Source: an uncultured Kocuria sp. (GTDB lineage: Bacteria; Actinomycetota; Actinomycetes; Actinomycetales; Micrococcaceae). From it: a stretch of DNA of 64,000 nucleotides. The stretch is from positions 1-64,000 of the forward strand of contig NZ_CANMRA010000021.1 of the NCBI RefSeq assembly GCF_947500125.1, written 5' to 3'. This document shows positions 16,352 through 24,314 of this stretch, one piece after another. Positions within the stretch are counted from its first letter, which is position 1. Each line of letters starts with the position of its first letter. A program made the position numbers and the translations under genes. Below the pieces are notes generated by a model that had not been told where the DNA came from, made no database searches, and saw only the letters and a list, made by a program, of their open reading frames with translations.

Positions 16352-17707
16352 ATGACGAGCATCAGGACCCTGATCATCCTCGGCGCCACCGGCGACCTCA
16401 CGTCCCGCCTGCTCCTACCGGGCCTGGGCACGCTCCTGAGCTCCGCACCGGAGCTGCGGATCGACGTCGTCGGCTCCTCGCGCGAGCCCGCGGAGGGCTG
16501 GGAACAGGTCGTGGCGGAGGCCTTCGACTCCGTCGGCGCGTCCGGACCCGCCGCCGCGCACACGCGGGAGAGCGCCCGCTACGTGGCGGGCGACGTCACC
16601 GACGCCGGGGACCTCGAGCGCCTGCTCGACGCCGTGGAGGGCCCCGTGTGCCTGTACTTCGCCCTGCCCCCTGCGGTCACCGCGAAGGCGTGCGAGGTCA
16701 TGGCCGGGCTGGAGCTGCCGGAGGACCTGGTCCTGGCCCTCGAGAAGCCGATCGGCTCCGACACGGAGACCGCCGGGGAGCTGAACCGGCTCGTGGGCCG
16801 GCTCGTCCCGGAGGAGCGGACCTTCCGGGTGGACCACTTCCTGGGCATGCCGGCGGTGCTCAACTTCGTGGGGCTGCGCTTCGCCAACCGGCTGCTGGAG
16901 CCGCTCATGAGCCGGGAGCACGTCGAGTCCGTGGAGATCGTCTTCGACGAGACCCTGGGCCTCGAGGGCCGCGCGGGGTTCTACGACGCCACGGGGGCGC
17001 TGCGGGACATGGTCCAGTCCCACCTGCTGCAGGTCATGGCCCTGGTCATGATGGAACCGCCGTCCTCGTTCGACCAGGTGGAGATCCCCACCCTCACCAG
17101 CCACGTGCTGCGGGCCGCGAAGCTCTGGGAGGGCGACGTCGAGAGGGCCGCGACCCGGGGCCGCTACACCGCCGGCAGCGTGGAGGGCCGTGCCCTGCCC
17201 GACTACACGGCCGAGGAGGGGGTGGACCCGGAGCGCGGGACGGAGACGTTCGCGCAGGTGGTCCTCGAGGTCGACACGTGGCGCTGGAACGGCGTGCCGG
17301 TCACGCTGCGCTCGGGCAAGGCGGTGGGCAACCCCCGCCAGGAGATCGCCGTCACGTTCCGCCGTCCGCCGCACGACTACGAGCAGCTGCCCCGCTCCGG
17401 GGACGTCGCGCCGAACGTCCTGCGGATGGGCCTCGAGGAGGAGCAGCTGAGCCTGGAGCTGAACGTGGGCGGCCCCTTCGACTCCCGCGGGATGACGCGG
17501 GTGACGCTCTCGTCCGGGATGGCCCGGCCGGGCCTGACCGCCTACGGCAGCGTGCTGCGGGGCATCCTGGAGGGCGACCACACCTTCAGTGTCCGCGGGG
17601 ACGCGGCGGAGCAGGGGTGGCGCATCGTCGAGGAGGTGCTGGCCGCCTTCGAGGACGGCCGGGTCCCGCTGCTCGAGTACCCGGCCGGCAGCTCCGGCCC
17701 GGTCTGA
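16352..17707 (+). CDS. Glucose-6-phosphate dehydrogenase family protein
   Basis: NAD(P)-dependent dehydrogenase of 451 residues, shorter than the usual 480-515. The cofactor motif GATGDLTSRL is at residues 11-20, EKPIG near 131, and the catalytic histidine His224 in DMVQSHLLQVMALVMMEPP. The substrate motif, normally RIDHYLGKE, reads RVDHFLGMP (159-167), so the phosphate-binding lysine is replaced by Met166. It may be a divergent zwf paralogue with altered substrate or activity. No zwf neighbours (tal, gnd, opcA) are present, which also suggests it is not the housekeeping copy. Confidence 0.78.
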   Translation: MTSIRTLIILGATGDLTSRLLLPGLGTLLSSAPELRIDVVGSSREPAEGWEQVVAEAFDSVGASGPAAAHTRESARYVAGDVTDAGDLERLLDAVEGPVCLYFALPPAVTAKACEVMAGLELPEDLVLALEKPIGSDTETAGELNRLVGRLVPEERTFRVDHFLGMPAVLNFVGLRFANRLLEPLMSREHVESVEIVFDETLGLEGRAGFYDATGALRDMVQSHLLQVMALVMMEPPSSFDQVEIPTLTSHVLRAAKLWEGDVERAATRGRYTAGSVEGRALPDYTAEEGVDPERGTETFAQVVLEVDTWRWNGVPVTLRSGKAVGNPRQEIAVTFRRPPHDYEQLPRSGDVAPNVLRMGLEEEQLSLELNVGGPFDSRGMTRVTLSSGMARPGLTAYGSVLRGILEGDHTFSVRGDAAEQGWRIVEEVLAAFEDGRVPLLEYPAGSSGPV

Positions 17708-17940
17708 GGGGTGGCGCCGGCCGGAGCGCGGCCGGCGCCGCAGCGCGCCGTCGTCGGGATCCCCGTCGGGCTCCGCGCCCGGGCCCCCGCCGAGCGCTCC
17801 GCCCGGATCCCCGGCGAGCTCCCGCCCGCGCCCCCCTGCCGAGCGCTCCGCCCGGGCCCCCGCCGGAGCTCCCTGCCCGGATCCCCGTCGAGATCCCGCC
17901 CGGCTCCCCCGCCGAGATCCGGCGGGGGGCCGGGCTGACC
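17708..17940. repeat. Degenerate C+G-rich repeats, no gene
   Basis: About 230 bases of imperfect repeats built on GAGCTCCCGCCCGGATCCCCG-like units between the dehydrogenase stop and the convergent deacetylase. An open frame exists, but its proline/arginine-rich translation has no ribosome-binding site and no recognisable domain. Confidence 0.55.
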
Positions 17941-17966
17941 GCGGGGTCGTCCCGGCCCCCCAGGGG

Positions 17967-18875
17967 TCAGAGGTCGCCGATCGCGGAGCCGAGCAGGCGG
18001 ACCGGCTCGAAGGCCTCCGCGTTGGTGTTCTTCGCCTGCGCCCCGCGGAAGGCCGCCATCCCGCGGACCCGCCCGGGGGTCATGTACGGCTTGCCGGCCT
18101 GGTCCCGGTGCGAGAGCACGGCCTCGACCTTGACGTCCACGTAGCCGTCGATGTCCACGAACACGGACGGGTCGAAGTCGCGGGTCACCGACGGGGACTC
18201 GAAGCACAGGATCGAGTGGTGGGCCCTCGCCGCGCGCAGGGTGGCCTGGTGCACCGCGTAGTGGTCCTGGTGCTGGTCGTGGGCGGAGTGGGTGAAGATC
18301 ACGTCCGGCTCGAACTCCCGGATCGCGGCCTCGATGGCCCGGACCATGTCGTTGCTGACGGTCTCGAGCTTCGTGTCCGGGAAGTCGTGCACCCGCAGCC
18401 CCGAGAGCCCCAGGAACGAGGCCCCGCGCTGGGCCTCGGCCGGACGCAGCCCCGCGTTGCCGCCGACCTCGCCGGAGCTCATGACCAGGCCGCGGACCTC
18501 GTGACCGGTGTCCACCAGCTTGGCCAGGGTCGCCCCGCAGGCGAGCTCGAGGTCGTCCGGGTGCGCCCCCACGGCCAGCACCCTCCGGCGCTCGACCACG
18601 GTGGTGGCGGGGATCCGCCGCTCGGCGATGACGAAGCCGAAGGTTCCGGTGGCGACCAGGGTCGCCACCGCGATCGCGTCGCAGACCAGGGTCACGGGCA
18701 TGATGGTGGCGCACCACAGGTTGAGCAGCAGCAGCACCGAGTAGACGATGACGATGGCCCGGCGCAGCGTCCTGGCGCCGGCGATGAACCGCTTGTGTCG
18801 CGTGTAGGCGGCGTTCGACAGGACGTAGACGAGGACGACGGTGCTCAGCAGAGCACCCACGACGGATGGCAGCAT
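17967..18875 (-). CDS. Membrane-anchored PIG-L (LmbE-like) deacetylase
   Basis: Predicted deacetylase of 302 residues. Three N-terminal hydrophobic segments (about residues 4-23, 40-58 and 60-82) precede a PIG-L/LmbE domain with the zinc motif AVGAHPDDLELACG and the distal HSAHDQHQDHY. The family includes N-acetylglucosaminyl-phosphatidylinositol deacetylase and the mycothiol enzyme MshB, which remove an acetyl group from an N-acetylated sugar. The membrane anchor suggests a lipid-linked or envelope substrate. The ATG at 18875 with GGGGGGA upstream is preferred to a longer opening. It is monocistronic. Confidence 0.8.
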   Translation of the reverse strand: MLPSVVGALLSTVVLVYVLSNAAYTRHKRFIAGARTLRRAIVIVYSVLLLLNLWCATIMPVTLVCDAIAVATLVATGTFGFVIAERRIPATTVVERRRVLAVGAHPDDLELACGATLAKLVDTGHEVRGLVMSSGEVGGNAGLRPAEAQRGASFLGLSGLRVHDFPDTKLETVSNDMVRAIEAAIREFEPDVIFTHSAHDQHQDHYAVHQATLRAARAHHSILCFESPSVTRDFDPSVFVDIDGYVDVKVEAVLSHRDQAGKPYMTPGRVRGMAAFRGAQAKNTNAEAFEPVRLLGSAIGDL

Positions 18876-19232
18876 GTTTCCCCCCAGAGAAGATCGGCCC
18901 GGCCCGGATGCTCCTTCGCTCCGGGTCGCGGACGCCACCGGCCCCCCGACCGGTTCGACGTCCGCCCGTCCGCGGTGGTGGCCACCGAAGGAACGGGTAT
19001 GGATCAGTTTGCATGAGGAAACAGCTTTTTGCATCTGTTAATGGGCGTTCGGGCGACCCCACATCCGCCCACAGGCACGCCCTCCTGCCCGGCGGGGACG
19101 GAGGAGGTCTCCGGGCCGCTGTCGGCGAACTCCCCTGATTTTTTAGTCAGCCTGCTTTTCTGTTCGTGTGGATCGTGTGAGACTGGGGCTTCGAGCACCA
19201 CATCCGAACGAGCTAACGAAAGAGGTTGTCCC
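18876..19232. other. Divergent intergenic region
   Basis: 357 bases between the deacetylase and the small membrane protein, both reading outward. It is relatively AT-rich around 19000-19045, where TTTGCAT occurs twice about 17 bases apart, and around 19136-19165. It must hold both promoters; I could not place their boxes with confidence. Confidence 0.5.
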
Positions 19233-19460
19233 ATGCTCAGCACGCTCCAGGACTTCGGCATCCGCAGCGAGCACGCCTACACGGCGGGCTTCGTGTCCAT
19301 CGGCCTGTCCTTCGCCTCCTGGGCGATCGACCTCGGCAAGTCCAAGGACAAGGCCCAGGCCGACCGCTGGGGTCTGTTCGTGGGCGAGTGGGCCCCGACC
19401 TTCTTCGCCCTCGGCGTCGCCCTGAAGCTCGAGGAGACGACCGGCGGCAAGAAGAAGTAG
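19233..19460 (+). CDS. Small conserved membrane protein
   Basis: 75-residue protein of unknown function. Hydrophobic stretches lie at about residues 18-35 (TAGFVSIGLSFASWAIDLG) and 50-66 (VGEWAPTFFALGVALKLEE), with a charged KSKDKAQADR link and a lysine-rich end. I believe similar small proteins with the GEWAPTFFALGVALKLEE ending occur in other actinobacteria, but none is characterised to my knowledge. The ATG at 19233 has AAAGAGG upstream; a longer opening from 19029 reads through promoter sequence. Followed by a strong terminator, so it is a single-gene unit. Confidence 0.7.
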   Translation: MLSTLQDFGIRSEHAYTAGFVSIGLSFASWAIDLGKSKDKAQADRWGLFVGEWAPTFFALGVALKLEETTGGKKK

Positions 19461-19481
19461 TCACCGGGCACCCTCAGCACC

Positions 19482-19519
19482 ACGGCGGTCCGCCTCCCGC
19501 AGGGGAGGCGGACCGCCGT
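19482..19519. terminator. Perfect 17-bp hairpin terminator
   Basis: Arms ACGGCGGTCCGCCTCCC and its exact complement around a GCAG loop, lying between convergent genes ending at 19460 and 19536. It probably serves both. Confidence 0.85.
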
Positions 19520-19535
19520 CACGTCCGGGGGCGGA

Positions 19536-21035
19536 TCAGTGCCCGGGCCGGGGCAGGTCCTTCACGGCGGGACCCTCGAGCAGGGAGCCGTCCGCGGCGA
19601 ACCGGGATCCGTGCAGAGGGCAGTCCCACGAGCGCTCGGCGTCGTTCCAGCGCAGCACACCGCCGAGGTGCGTGCAGACACCGGAGACCTTGCAGGTGGT
19701 GCCCTCGACGGTGGACACGGCCACGGGGCGGCCGTGCTCGCGGCCGACGACGCCCTGCCCCTCCGCGGGCGCCCCGCCCGGCAGCTCCTTGAGCTCGGCC
19801 TTGAGCCAGTCCTTGGGTGCGTTGAGGCCCACGCCGGCGTTCACACGAAGGGCGGTGAGGATGTCCGACGGCGAGGTCACGCGCCGGCCCAGCGTCTCGG
19901 CCCACGGCACGCTGCCGCCGAGGATCTCGGCGTTCAGCGCGATCGCGGCGGCGACGGCGTTGCTCATCCCCCACTTGTTGTAGCCGGTGGCGAGGTAGAT
20001 GTGGCCGCCGCCGCGGGGCAGCGTGCCGATGAAAGGAATGAGGTTGATCGACTGGTAGTCCTGCGCCGCCCACGCGTGGGTGCGCTCGGCCCCGGGGAAC
20101 CAGCGCTGCGTCCAGGACTCGAGGTCGTCCACGGCGACCTGCTGGGAGGCCGAGCGTCCCACCACGTGGTCGTTGCCGCCCACCAGCAGCAGCTCCTCCC
20201 CGCCGACCGGGACGGTGCGCAGCGTGCGGGTGGGGCTGTCGGCGGTGATGTACATGCCCTCCGGGATGGACCCCGGCGCCCCGGGGACCCGGTAGGTCAT
20301 GGCGTAGGAGCGGTTCGGGGAGAGCTTCGCGAAGTACCCGCCGCGGTCCAGGACCGGGGTGCCCGTGGCGAGCACGAGCCGGTCGGCGCGCACCGATCCC
20401 TGTGAGGTCTGCACGGTCAGGGGCGAGCGGACGCCGGCGCCGGTGATCCGAACGCCCTCCACGAGCGTCCCGCCGAGCTCCCGCAGCTCGGCGGCGAGGG
20501 CGCCGAGCACTTCCATGGGGTGGAACTGGACCTGCTCCGGCATCGTGATGGCACCGGAGACCTTGTAGGGGAGGCCGGTGTCCCGGGTCCAGTTCACGTG
20601 CAGACCGGCGACACGGGCGGCCTCGAGCTCCTTGCGCAGGGTGGAAGCGCCCTTGGAGGTCGTGGCGTAGGTGTAGGCGGCGCGGCGCTGGAACGGGACC
20701 CCTCGCTCCTCGAGGAACCGGACCAGCCAGTCCATGCCCTCGCGGTTCCCGTCCACGTAGGCGCGCAGCACCTTGTCCGACTGGTGCCGGTGGATCTGGG
20801 AGAGCGTGGTGCCCTGCAGCAGGGACAGCTTCGCCGTCGTGTTGCCCGTGGTGACGGCCCCCACGGTGCGGGCCTCGAGCACGGCGACCCGCTGGCCCGC
20901 ACGGGCGAGCAGCACCGCGGTGGTCAGTCCGGTCAGCCCGGCACCCGCGACGACGGTGTCGTAGTGCGCCCCCGGGACGAACTGGTCCGTCGCGGTGGAC
21001 GGCACCTCGTACGTGTCGAGCCATACGGATCTCAT
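19536..21035 (-). CDS. FAD-dependent oxidoreductase with C-terminal Rieske domain
   Basis: Two-domain redox protein of 499 residues. The N-terminal DAO-type FAD domain has the dinucleotide motif VVAGAGLTGLTTAVLLARAG (residues 29-48) and ATGYNKWGMSNA near 360. The C-terminal 90 residues form a Rieske [2Fe-2S] domain with CTHLGG and CPLHGSRF. Such fusions occur widely in bacteria; the electron acceptor and substrate are unknown. The ATG at 21035 (MRSVWLDTYE) has GAGGGAG upstream. Divergent from the SPL-like radical SAM gene, with about 160 bases between the starts. Confidence 0.85.
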   Translation of the reverse strand: MRSVWLDTYEVPSTATDQFVPGAHYDTVVAGAGLTGLTTAVLLARAGQRVAVLEARTVGAVTTGNTTAKLSLLQGTTLSQIHRHQSDKVLRAYVDGNREGMDWLVRFLEERGVPFQRRAAYTYATTSKGASTLRKELEAARVAGLHVNWTRDTGLPYKVSGAITMPEQVQFHPMEVLGALAAELRELGGTLVEGVRITGAGVRSPLTVQTSQGSVRADRLVLATGTPVLDRGGYFAKLSPNRSYAMTYRVPGAPGSIPEGMYITADSPTRTLRTVPVGGEELLLVGGNDHVVGRSASQQVAVDDLESWTQRWFPGAERTHAWAAQDYQSINLIPFIGTLPRGGGHIYLATGYNKWGMSNAVAAAIALNAEILGGSVPWAETLGRRVTSPSDILTALRVNAGVGLNAPKDWLKAELKELPGGAPAEGQGVVGREHGRPVAVSTVEGTTCKVSGVCTHLGGVLRWNDAERSWDCPLHGSRFAADGSLLEGPAVKDLPRPGH

Positions 21036-21185
21036 GGAGGAACTCCCTCGGGGTCGCTGCTGCCGGAGTGGTCGTCGTGGTCGGACCGTGATGCCATCCT
21101 CCCGGCCGTCAGGTGCGAAGTCCACTGTCCATTTCCGGGGGCTTGACCGGGAGGACTCCGCGAGCCGGCTGTCGGAGGCGGTTCC

Positions 21186-21191
21186 TAGACT
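21186..21191 (+). promoter_or_regulatory. -10 box TAGACT (near-leaderless start)
   Basis: TAGACT ends eight bases before the ATG at 21199 of the radical SAM gene and decides this start over longer in-frame openings. Confidence 0.5.
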
Positions 21192-21198
21192 CGTCGCC

Positions 21199-22266
21199 AT
21201 GCCCCCGGAACCGTCCATGGTCGACATCACCCGCATCTACTACGAGCCGGCCGCCGCCGAGCTGCCCCGGGGGCGCGAGGTCCTCGAGCGGTGGCCGGAC
21301 GCCACCCTGGTGGAGGTGCCGAGCCACTGGCAGATCCCGGAGCTGCACGGGGACGAGACCAACGCCCGGCGGTGGGTGCGGATCAAGCGCGAGGCGCTGG
21401 TCCTGGGGGTCAAGAAGTCGCTGGCGGCGCGCCCCAACGGCCGGTCGGCGGACTTCATCGCGCCGTCCACGGCGAACGGGTGCGCCATGGCGTGCGCCTA
21501 CTGCTACGTGCCCCGCCGGAAGGGCTACAGCAACCCGGTGACGGTCTTCGCCAACATCGAGCAGATCACCGGCTACCTGGACCGGCACATCCGCCGCCAG
21601 GGCACCAAGCCGGAGCCCAACCAGTGCGATCCGGACGCGTGGGTCTACGACCTCGGGGAGAACAGTGACTGCTCGGTGGACGCGCTGCTCAGCGAGAACG
21701 TGCACGACCTCGTGGACCTGTTCCGCCGCCATCCCACGGCCAAGGCGTCCTTCGCCACGAAGTACGTCAACCGGGACCTGCTGGACTGGGACCCGCAGGG
21801 ACGGACGCGGGTGCGGTTCTCGCTGATGCCGGCGCACCTGGCCAAGCTGACGGACATCCGGACCACCCCGGTGCCGGAGCGGATCGCCGCCGTCGACGAG
21901 TTCGTGGCGGCCGGGTACGAGGTGCACGTGAACTTCTCGCCGGTGATCGTCACGGACACCTGGCTGGCGGACTGGGCCGAGCTGTTCGACCAACTCGACG
22001 ACGGCCTGAGCACGGCGGCCAAGGAGCAGCTGGCCTCGGAGGTCATCTTCCTGACCCACAACGAGCAGCTCCACGAGGTGAACACGCAGTGGCACCCCAA
22101 GGCCGAGGAGGTGCTGTGGCGCCCGGATCTCCAGGAGACCAAGCGCTCCCAGAACGGGGCCCTGAACGTGCGGTACCGGTTCCGGGACAAGCAGCGGTAC
22201 CTGGAGCAGTTCCTGGACCTGCTGCACGAGAAGCTGCCGTACTGCGCCGTCCGCTACGCGTTCTGA
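21199..22266 (+). CDS. Spore photoproduct lyase-family radical SAM protein
   Basis: Radical SAM enzyme of 355 residues related to spore photoproduct lyase, which repairs the thymine dimer 5-thyminyl-5,6-dihydrothymine. The [4Fe-4S] motif CAMACAYC is near residue 95, followed by YVPRRKGYSNPVTVFANIEQI. This is a non-sporulating lineage, so the actinobacterial homologues may act on other DNA lesions. The ogt gene nearby on the opposite strand would fit a repair role, but they are not in one operon. Confidence 0.85.
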   Translation: MPPEPSMVDITRIYYEPAAAELPRGREVLERWPDATLVEVPSHWQIPELHGDETNARRWVRIKREALVLGVKKSLAARPNGRSADFIAPSTANGCAMACAYCYVPRRKGYSNPVTVFANIEQITGYLDRHIRRQGTKPEPNQCDPDAWVYDLGENSDCSVDALLSENVHDLVDLFRRHPTAKASFATKYVNRDLLDWDPQGRTRVRFSLMPAHLAKLTDIRTTPVPERIAAVDEFVAAGYEVHVNFSPVIVTDTWLADWAELFDQLDDGLSTAAKEQLASEVIFLTHNEQLHEVNTQWHPKAEEVLWRPDLQETKRSQNGALNVRYRFRDKQRYLEQFLDLLHEKLPYCAVRYAF

Positions 22267-22305
22267 TGCGGTGCCCAGCCCGCTTCCCGGGCCGGCGCTC
22301 CAGAG

Positions 22306-22656
22306 TCATGCCACCCGGGGGTCGTAGCCGTCCGACGGCCGGGAGACCGTGGTCAGCAGGAACACCGAGTCCTCCAGCGCCTCCACCGAGTGGCGGGAGT
22401 CGGTGAGGGACAGCAGCTCGCCGGCGGTGAGCTCCTCGGCGAGCTGACCGCGCTTGAGCACCCGGACCCGGCCGTGGAGCAACTGGAGGGTGGCGGCGGG
22501 CGGGGAGACGTGCTCGGCGAGCTCCTTGCCGGCGCACAGGGCCATCACCGTCTGCCGCAGCACGCCGTCGTGGACCACGAGCTCCGCGCTGCGCCCGGTT
22601 CCCGACGCGCGCGCCTTCTCGAGATTGACGGTGGCGAGGTCGTCGAGGCGGGTCAT
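22306..22656 (-). CDS. Cupin-domain protein
   Basis: Single-domain cupin of 116 residues. The conserved barrel stretch runs HVSPPAATLQLLHGRVRVL-KRGQ to LTAGELLSLTDSRHSVEALEDSVFLLT. The usual two histidines of the first cupin motif are reduced, so metal binding is uncertain. AGGAGG lies upstream of the ATG. It starts 34 bases after the ogt stop and is probably the second gene of that unit. Function unknown. Confidence 0.75.
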   Translation of the reverse strand: MTRLDDLATVNLEKARASGTGRSAELVVHDGVLRQTVMALCAGKELAEHVSPPAATLQLLHGRVRVLKRGQLAEELTAGELLSLTDSRHSVEALEDSVFLLTTVSRPSDGYDPRVA

Positions 22657-22690
22657 GGGTCCTCCTGGTGGAGCGTCGGCGGTGCGGGGT

Positions 22691-23206
22691 TCAGAGCAGC
22701 GCGCCCTCGAGGCGCAGCAGGTACTCCTTGCGTTCCATGCCGCCGGCGTAGCCGGTGAGCCGCCCGTCGGCGCCGATGATCCGGTGGCACGGGACCAGCA
22801 GGCTGACGGGGTTGCGGCCGTTGGCGGCGCCGACCGCCTGGGCGGCCCGGGGCACCCCGATCGTGCGGGCGACCTGCCCGTAGGTGCCGGTCGTGCCGTA
22901 GGGGATCTGCGCGAGGGCGTGCCACACGCGCACCTGGAACGGCGTCCCGTGGAGCACGACGTCGGCGTCGAACTCCTGCAGCCGACCCGCGAAGTACTCG
23001 CCGAGCTGTTCGCGGACGTGCGGGAGCAGGCTGTCGTCGCGTGCTCCGAAGGAGGTGGGGACCGGACCCTGGCGTGCTCCCTCCACCGAGAGCGCCACGA
23101 GCGCCCCGGCCTCCTCGACGAGAGCCAGCGGGCCGATGGGCGACTCCACGACGGCGTGACGACGGACGGTCGCGGTGGTGGGTGCCGGGCCCAGTCTCAG
23201 TCCCAT
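22691..23206 (-). CDS. ogt: Methylated-DNA--protein-cysteine methyltransferase
   Basis: Suicide DNA-repair enzyme of 171 residues that takes methyl groups from O6-methylguanine onto a cysteine. The active-site motif VPCHRIIGADGRLTGYAGG is near the C-terminus with its acceptor cysteine present. The helix-turn-helix region contains FQVRVWHALAQIPYGTTGTYGQVA and the arginine-finger stretch GAANGRNPVSLL. A TAGAAT box six bases upstream of the ATG implies a leaderless message. Followed by the cupin gene. Confidence 0.93.
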   Translation of the reverse strand: MGLRLGPAPTTATVRRHAVVESPIGPLALVEEAGALVALSVEGARQGPVPTSFGARDDSLLPHVREQLGEYFAGRLQEFDADVVLHGTPFQVRVWHALAQIPYGTTGTYGQVARTIGVPRAAQAVGAANGRNPVSLLVPCHRIIGADGRLTGYAGGMERKEYLLRLEGALL

Positions 23207-23212
23207 GGGCCG

Positions 23213-23218
23213 ATTCTA
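23213..23218 (-). promoter_or_regulatory. -10 box TAGAAT (leaderless start)
   Basis: Near-consensus -10 on the minus strand, six bases before the ogt ATG. It lies just before the stop of the preceding gene at 23216. Confidence 0.5.
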
Positions 23219-23944
23219 CGCCCGGTGCAGCTGCTCCCGCGGAGTGCGGGCCAGGGTGTAGGACGGCTCCCGCAACCGGTACGTCCACCCGTAGTTCTCC
23301 GCGCCCGTGGGGACGTTGAGCAGGGGGTCGAAGCGTTCGTCGTCCCCGAACGGCGCGCCAGGAGCGAGCTCGACCGTCCCGAAGCGCTGCCACGGCCCGA
23401 GGGGTGTGGCCCAGTGCAGGCCGAGGACCCACGGCTCGGCGGCGACCGCTGCCCGGAAGCGGTCGGAGCGGGCCGGCAGGCGCTCCGCCCGCGGCTCGGG
23501 GTGCGCGGCGACCAGCACGGGGCCGCCGAGGCCGCGGTAGGGCATGAAGGAGGCGAACGCACCGTCCGGCACGTACCGGTGGAAGGTCGGGACGAAGCGG
23601 GACAACCGCCCGCTGCCGGCGGTCGCGAGGAGGATGTCGGCGCGGCCGCCGCTGCGCCCCTCCATCTGCCCGGAGGGCGGCACGGGACAGCGCAGGGCGA
23701 GGCCCAGGATGTCGGGCCACCCTTGGGGGAAGCCGAAGGAGCGGGAGAAACGGGCCCGCACGGGGTCCTCACCGGCCTCGTCGATCCAGTGGATGCCGCT
23801 GCTGCCGCCACCGGTCCGGGTCAGGACGCCTTCGAGGCCGACACCCTCCGAGTGGATGGGCCGGTGGGCCCGGAACTGCTTGAGCAGGAAGAACGGCGCG
23901 CGGGCAGCGGACCCGAGCAGGGTGCTGATGGGTGCGGTCGTCAT
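23216..23944 (-). CDS. Conserved protein of unknown function
   Basis: I do not recognise a characterised family for this 242-residue protein. It has no signal peptide or clear membrane segment. The stretch VRARFSRSFGFPQGWPDILGLALRCP near residues 70-95 recalls a pattern seen in a catalase-like superfamily (GWPDILGLALR), but the heme-ligand tyrosine and the distal histidine cannot be placed, so this is only a hint. A TAGCGT box seven bases before the ATG supports this start. Positioned head to tail with ogt, with a 9-base gap. Confidence 0.6.
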   Translation of the reverse strand: MTTAPISTLLGSAARAPFFLLKQFRAHRPIHSEGVGLEGVLTRTGGGSSGIHWIDEAGEDPVRARFSRSFGFPQGWPDILGLALRCPVPPSGQMEGRSGGRADILLATAGSGRLSRFVPTFHRYVPDGAFASFMPYRGLGGPVLVAAHPEPRAERLPARSDRFRAAVAAEPWVLGLHWATPLGPWQRFGTVELAPGAPFGDDERFDPLLNVPTGAENYGWTYRLREPSYTLARTPREQLHRA

Positions 23945-23951
23945 GTCCCAC

Positions 23952-23957
23952 ACGCTA
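23952..23957 (-). promoter_or_regulatory. -10 box TAGCGT (leaderless start)
   Basis: On the minus strand, seven bases before the ATG at 23944. Confidence 0.4.
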
Positions 23958-23977
23958 CCCGGGGGCTCGTGTCCCGC

Positions 23978-24229
23978 TCAGCGGAGTCGGACACGGATCG
24001 GCCCTCTTGCCGTCCGGCCGTCGACCGTGCGGCCCTGCTGGGTGATGTCCACGAGCCCCTCGTCGGCCAACCGGTAGGCCTCCTGACGCACGTCCTCCAT
24101 CAGGTCCCGCCAGCCGTCCGGGGCCAGAGCGCGGGCGGCCTCGGAGGGGCAGACGGTCTTCTCGGGCCCGCGGCGCTGGACCAGGTCGAGCAGCACCGAG
24201 CGCATCTCGGCGGGCGACGGGGTGGTCAC
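23978..24229 (-). CDS. DUF3253 protein
   Basis: 83-residue protein matching the DUF3253 pattern: CPSEAARALAPDGWRDLMEDVRQEAYRLADEGLVDITQQGRTVD and the ending ARGPIRVRLR. It is predicted to form a small winged-helix-like fold; no biochemical function is established. GTG at 24229 is chosen for GAGGAG nine bases upstream; longer in-frame openings run into the repeat tract of the neighbouring gene. Confidence 0.8.
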   Translation of the reverse strand: MTTPSPAEMRSVLLDLVQRRGPEKTVCPSEAARALAPDGWRDLMEDVRQEAYRLADEGLVDITQQGRTVDGRTARGPIRVRLR

Positions 24230-24314
24230 GGGCGGCTCCTCTCCGTGCGGGTCCGGCCCAAGGCGCGTCCGATCAGGGTTGCGCTCGATCCGTGCCGGGT
24301 CCGACTCCAGGATG

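Noticed and set aside
17711-17938. Small plus-strand gene in the repeat tract
   Set aside because: No ribosome-binding site; translation is Pro/Arg-rich repeat without a domain.
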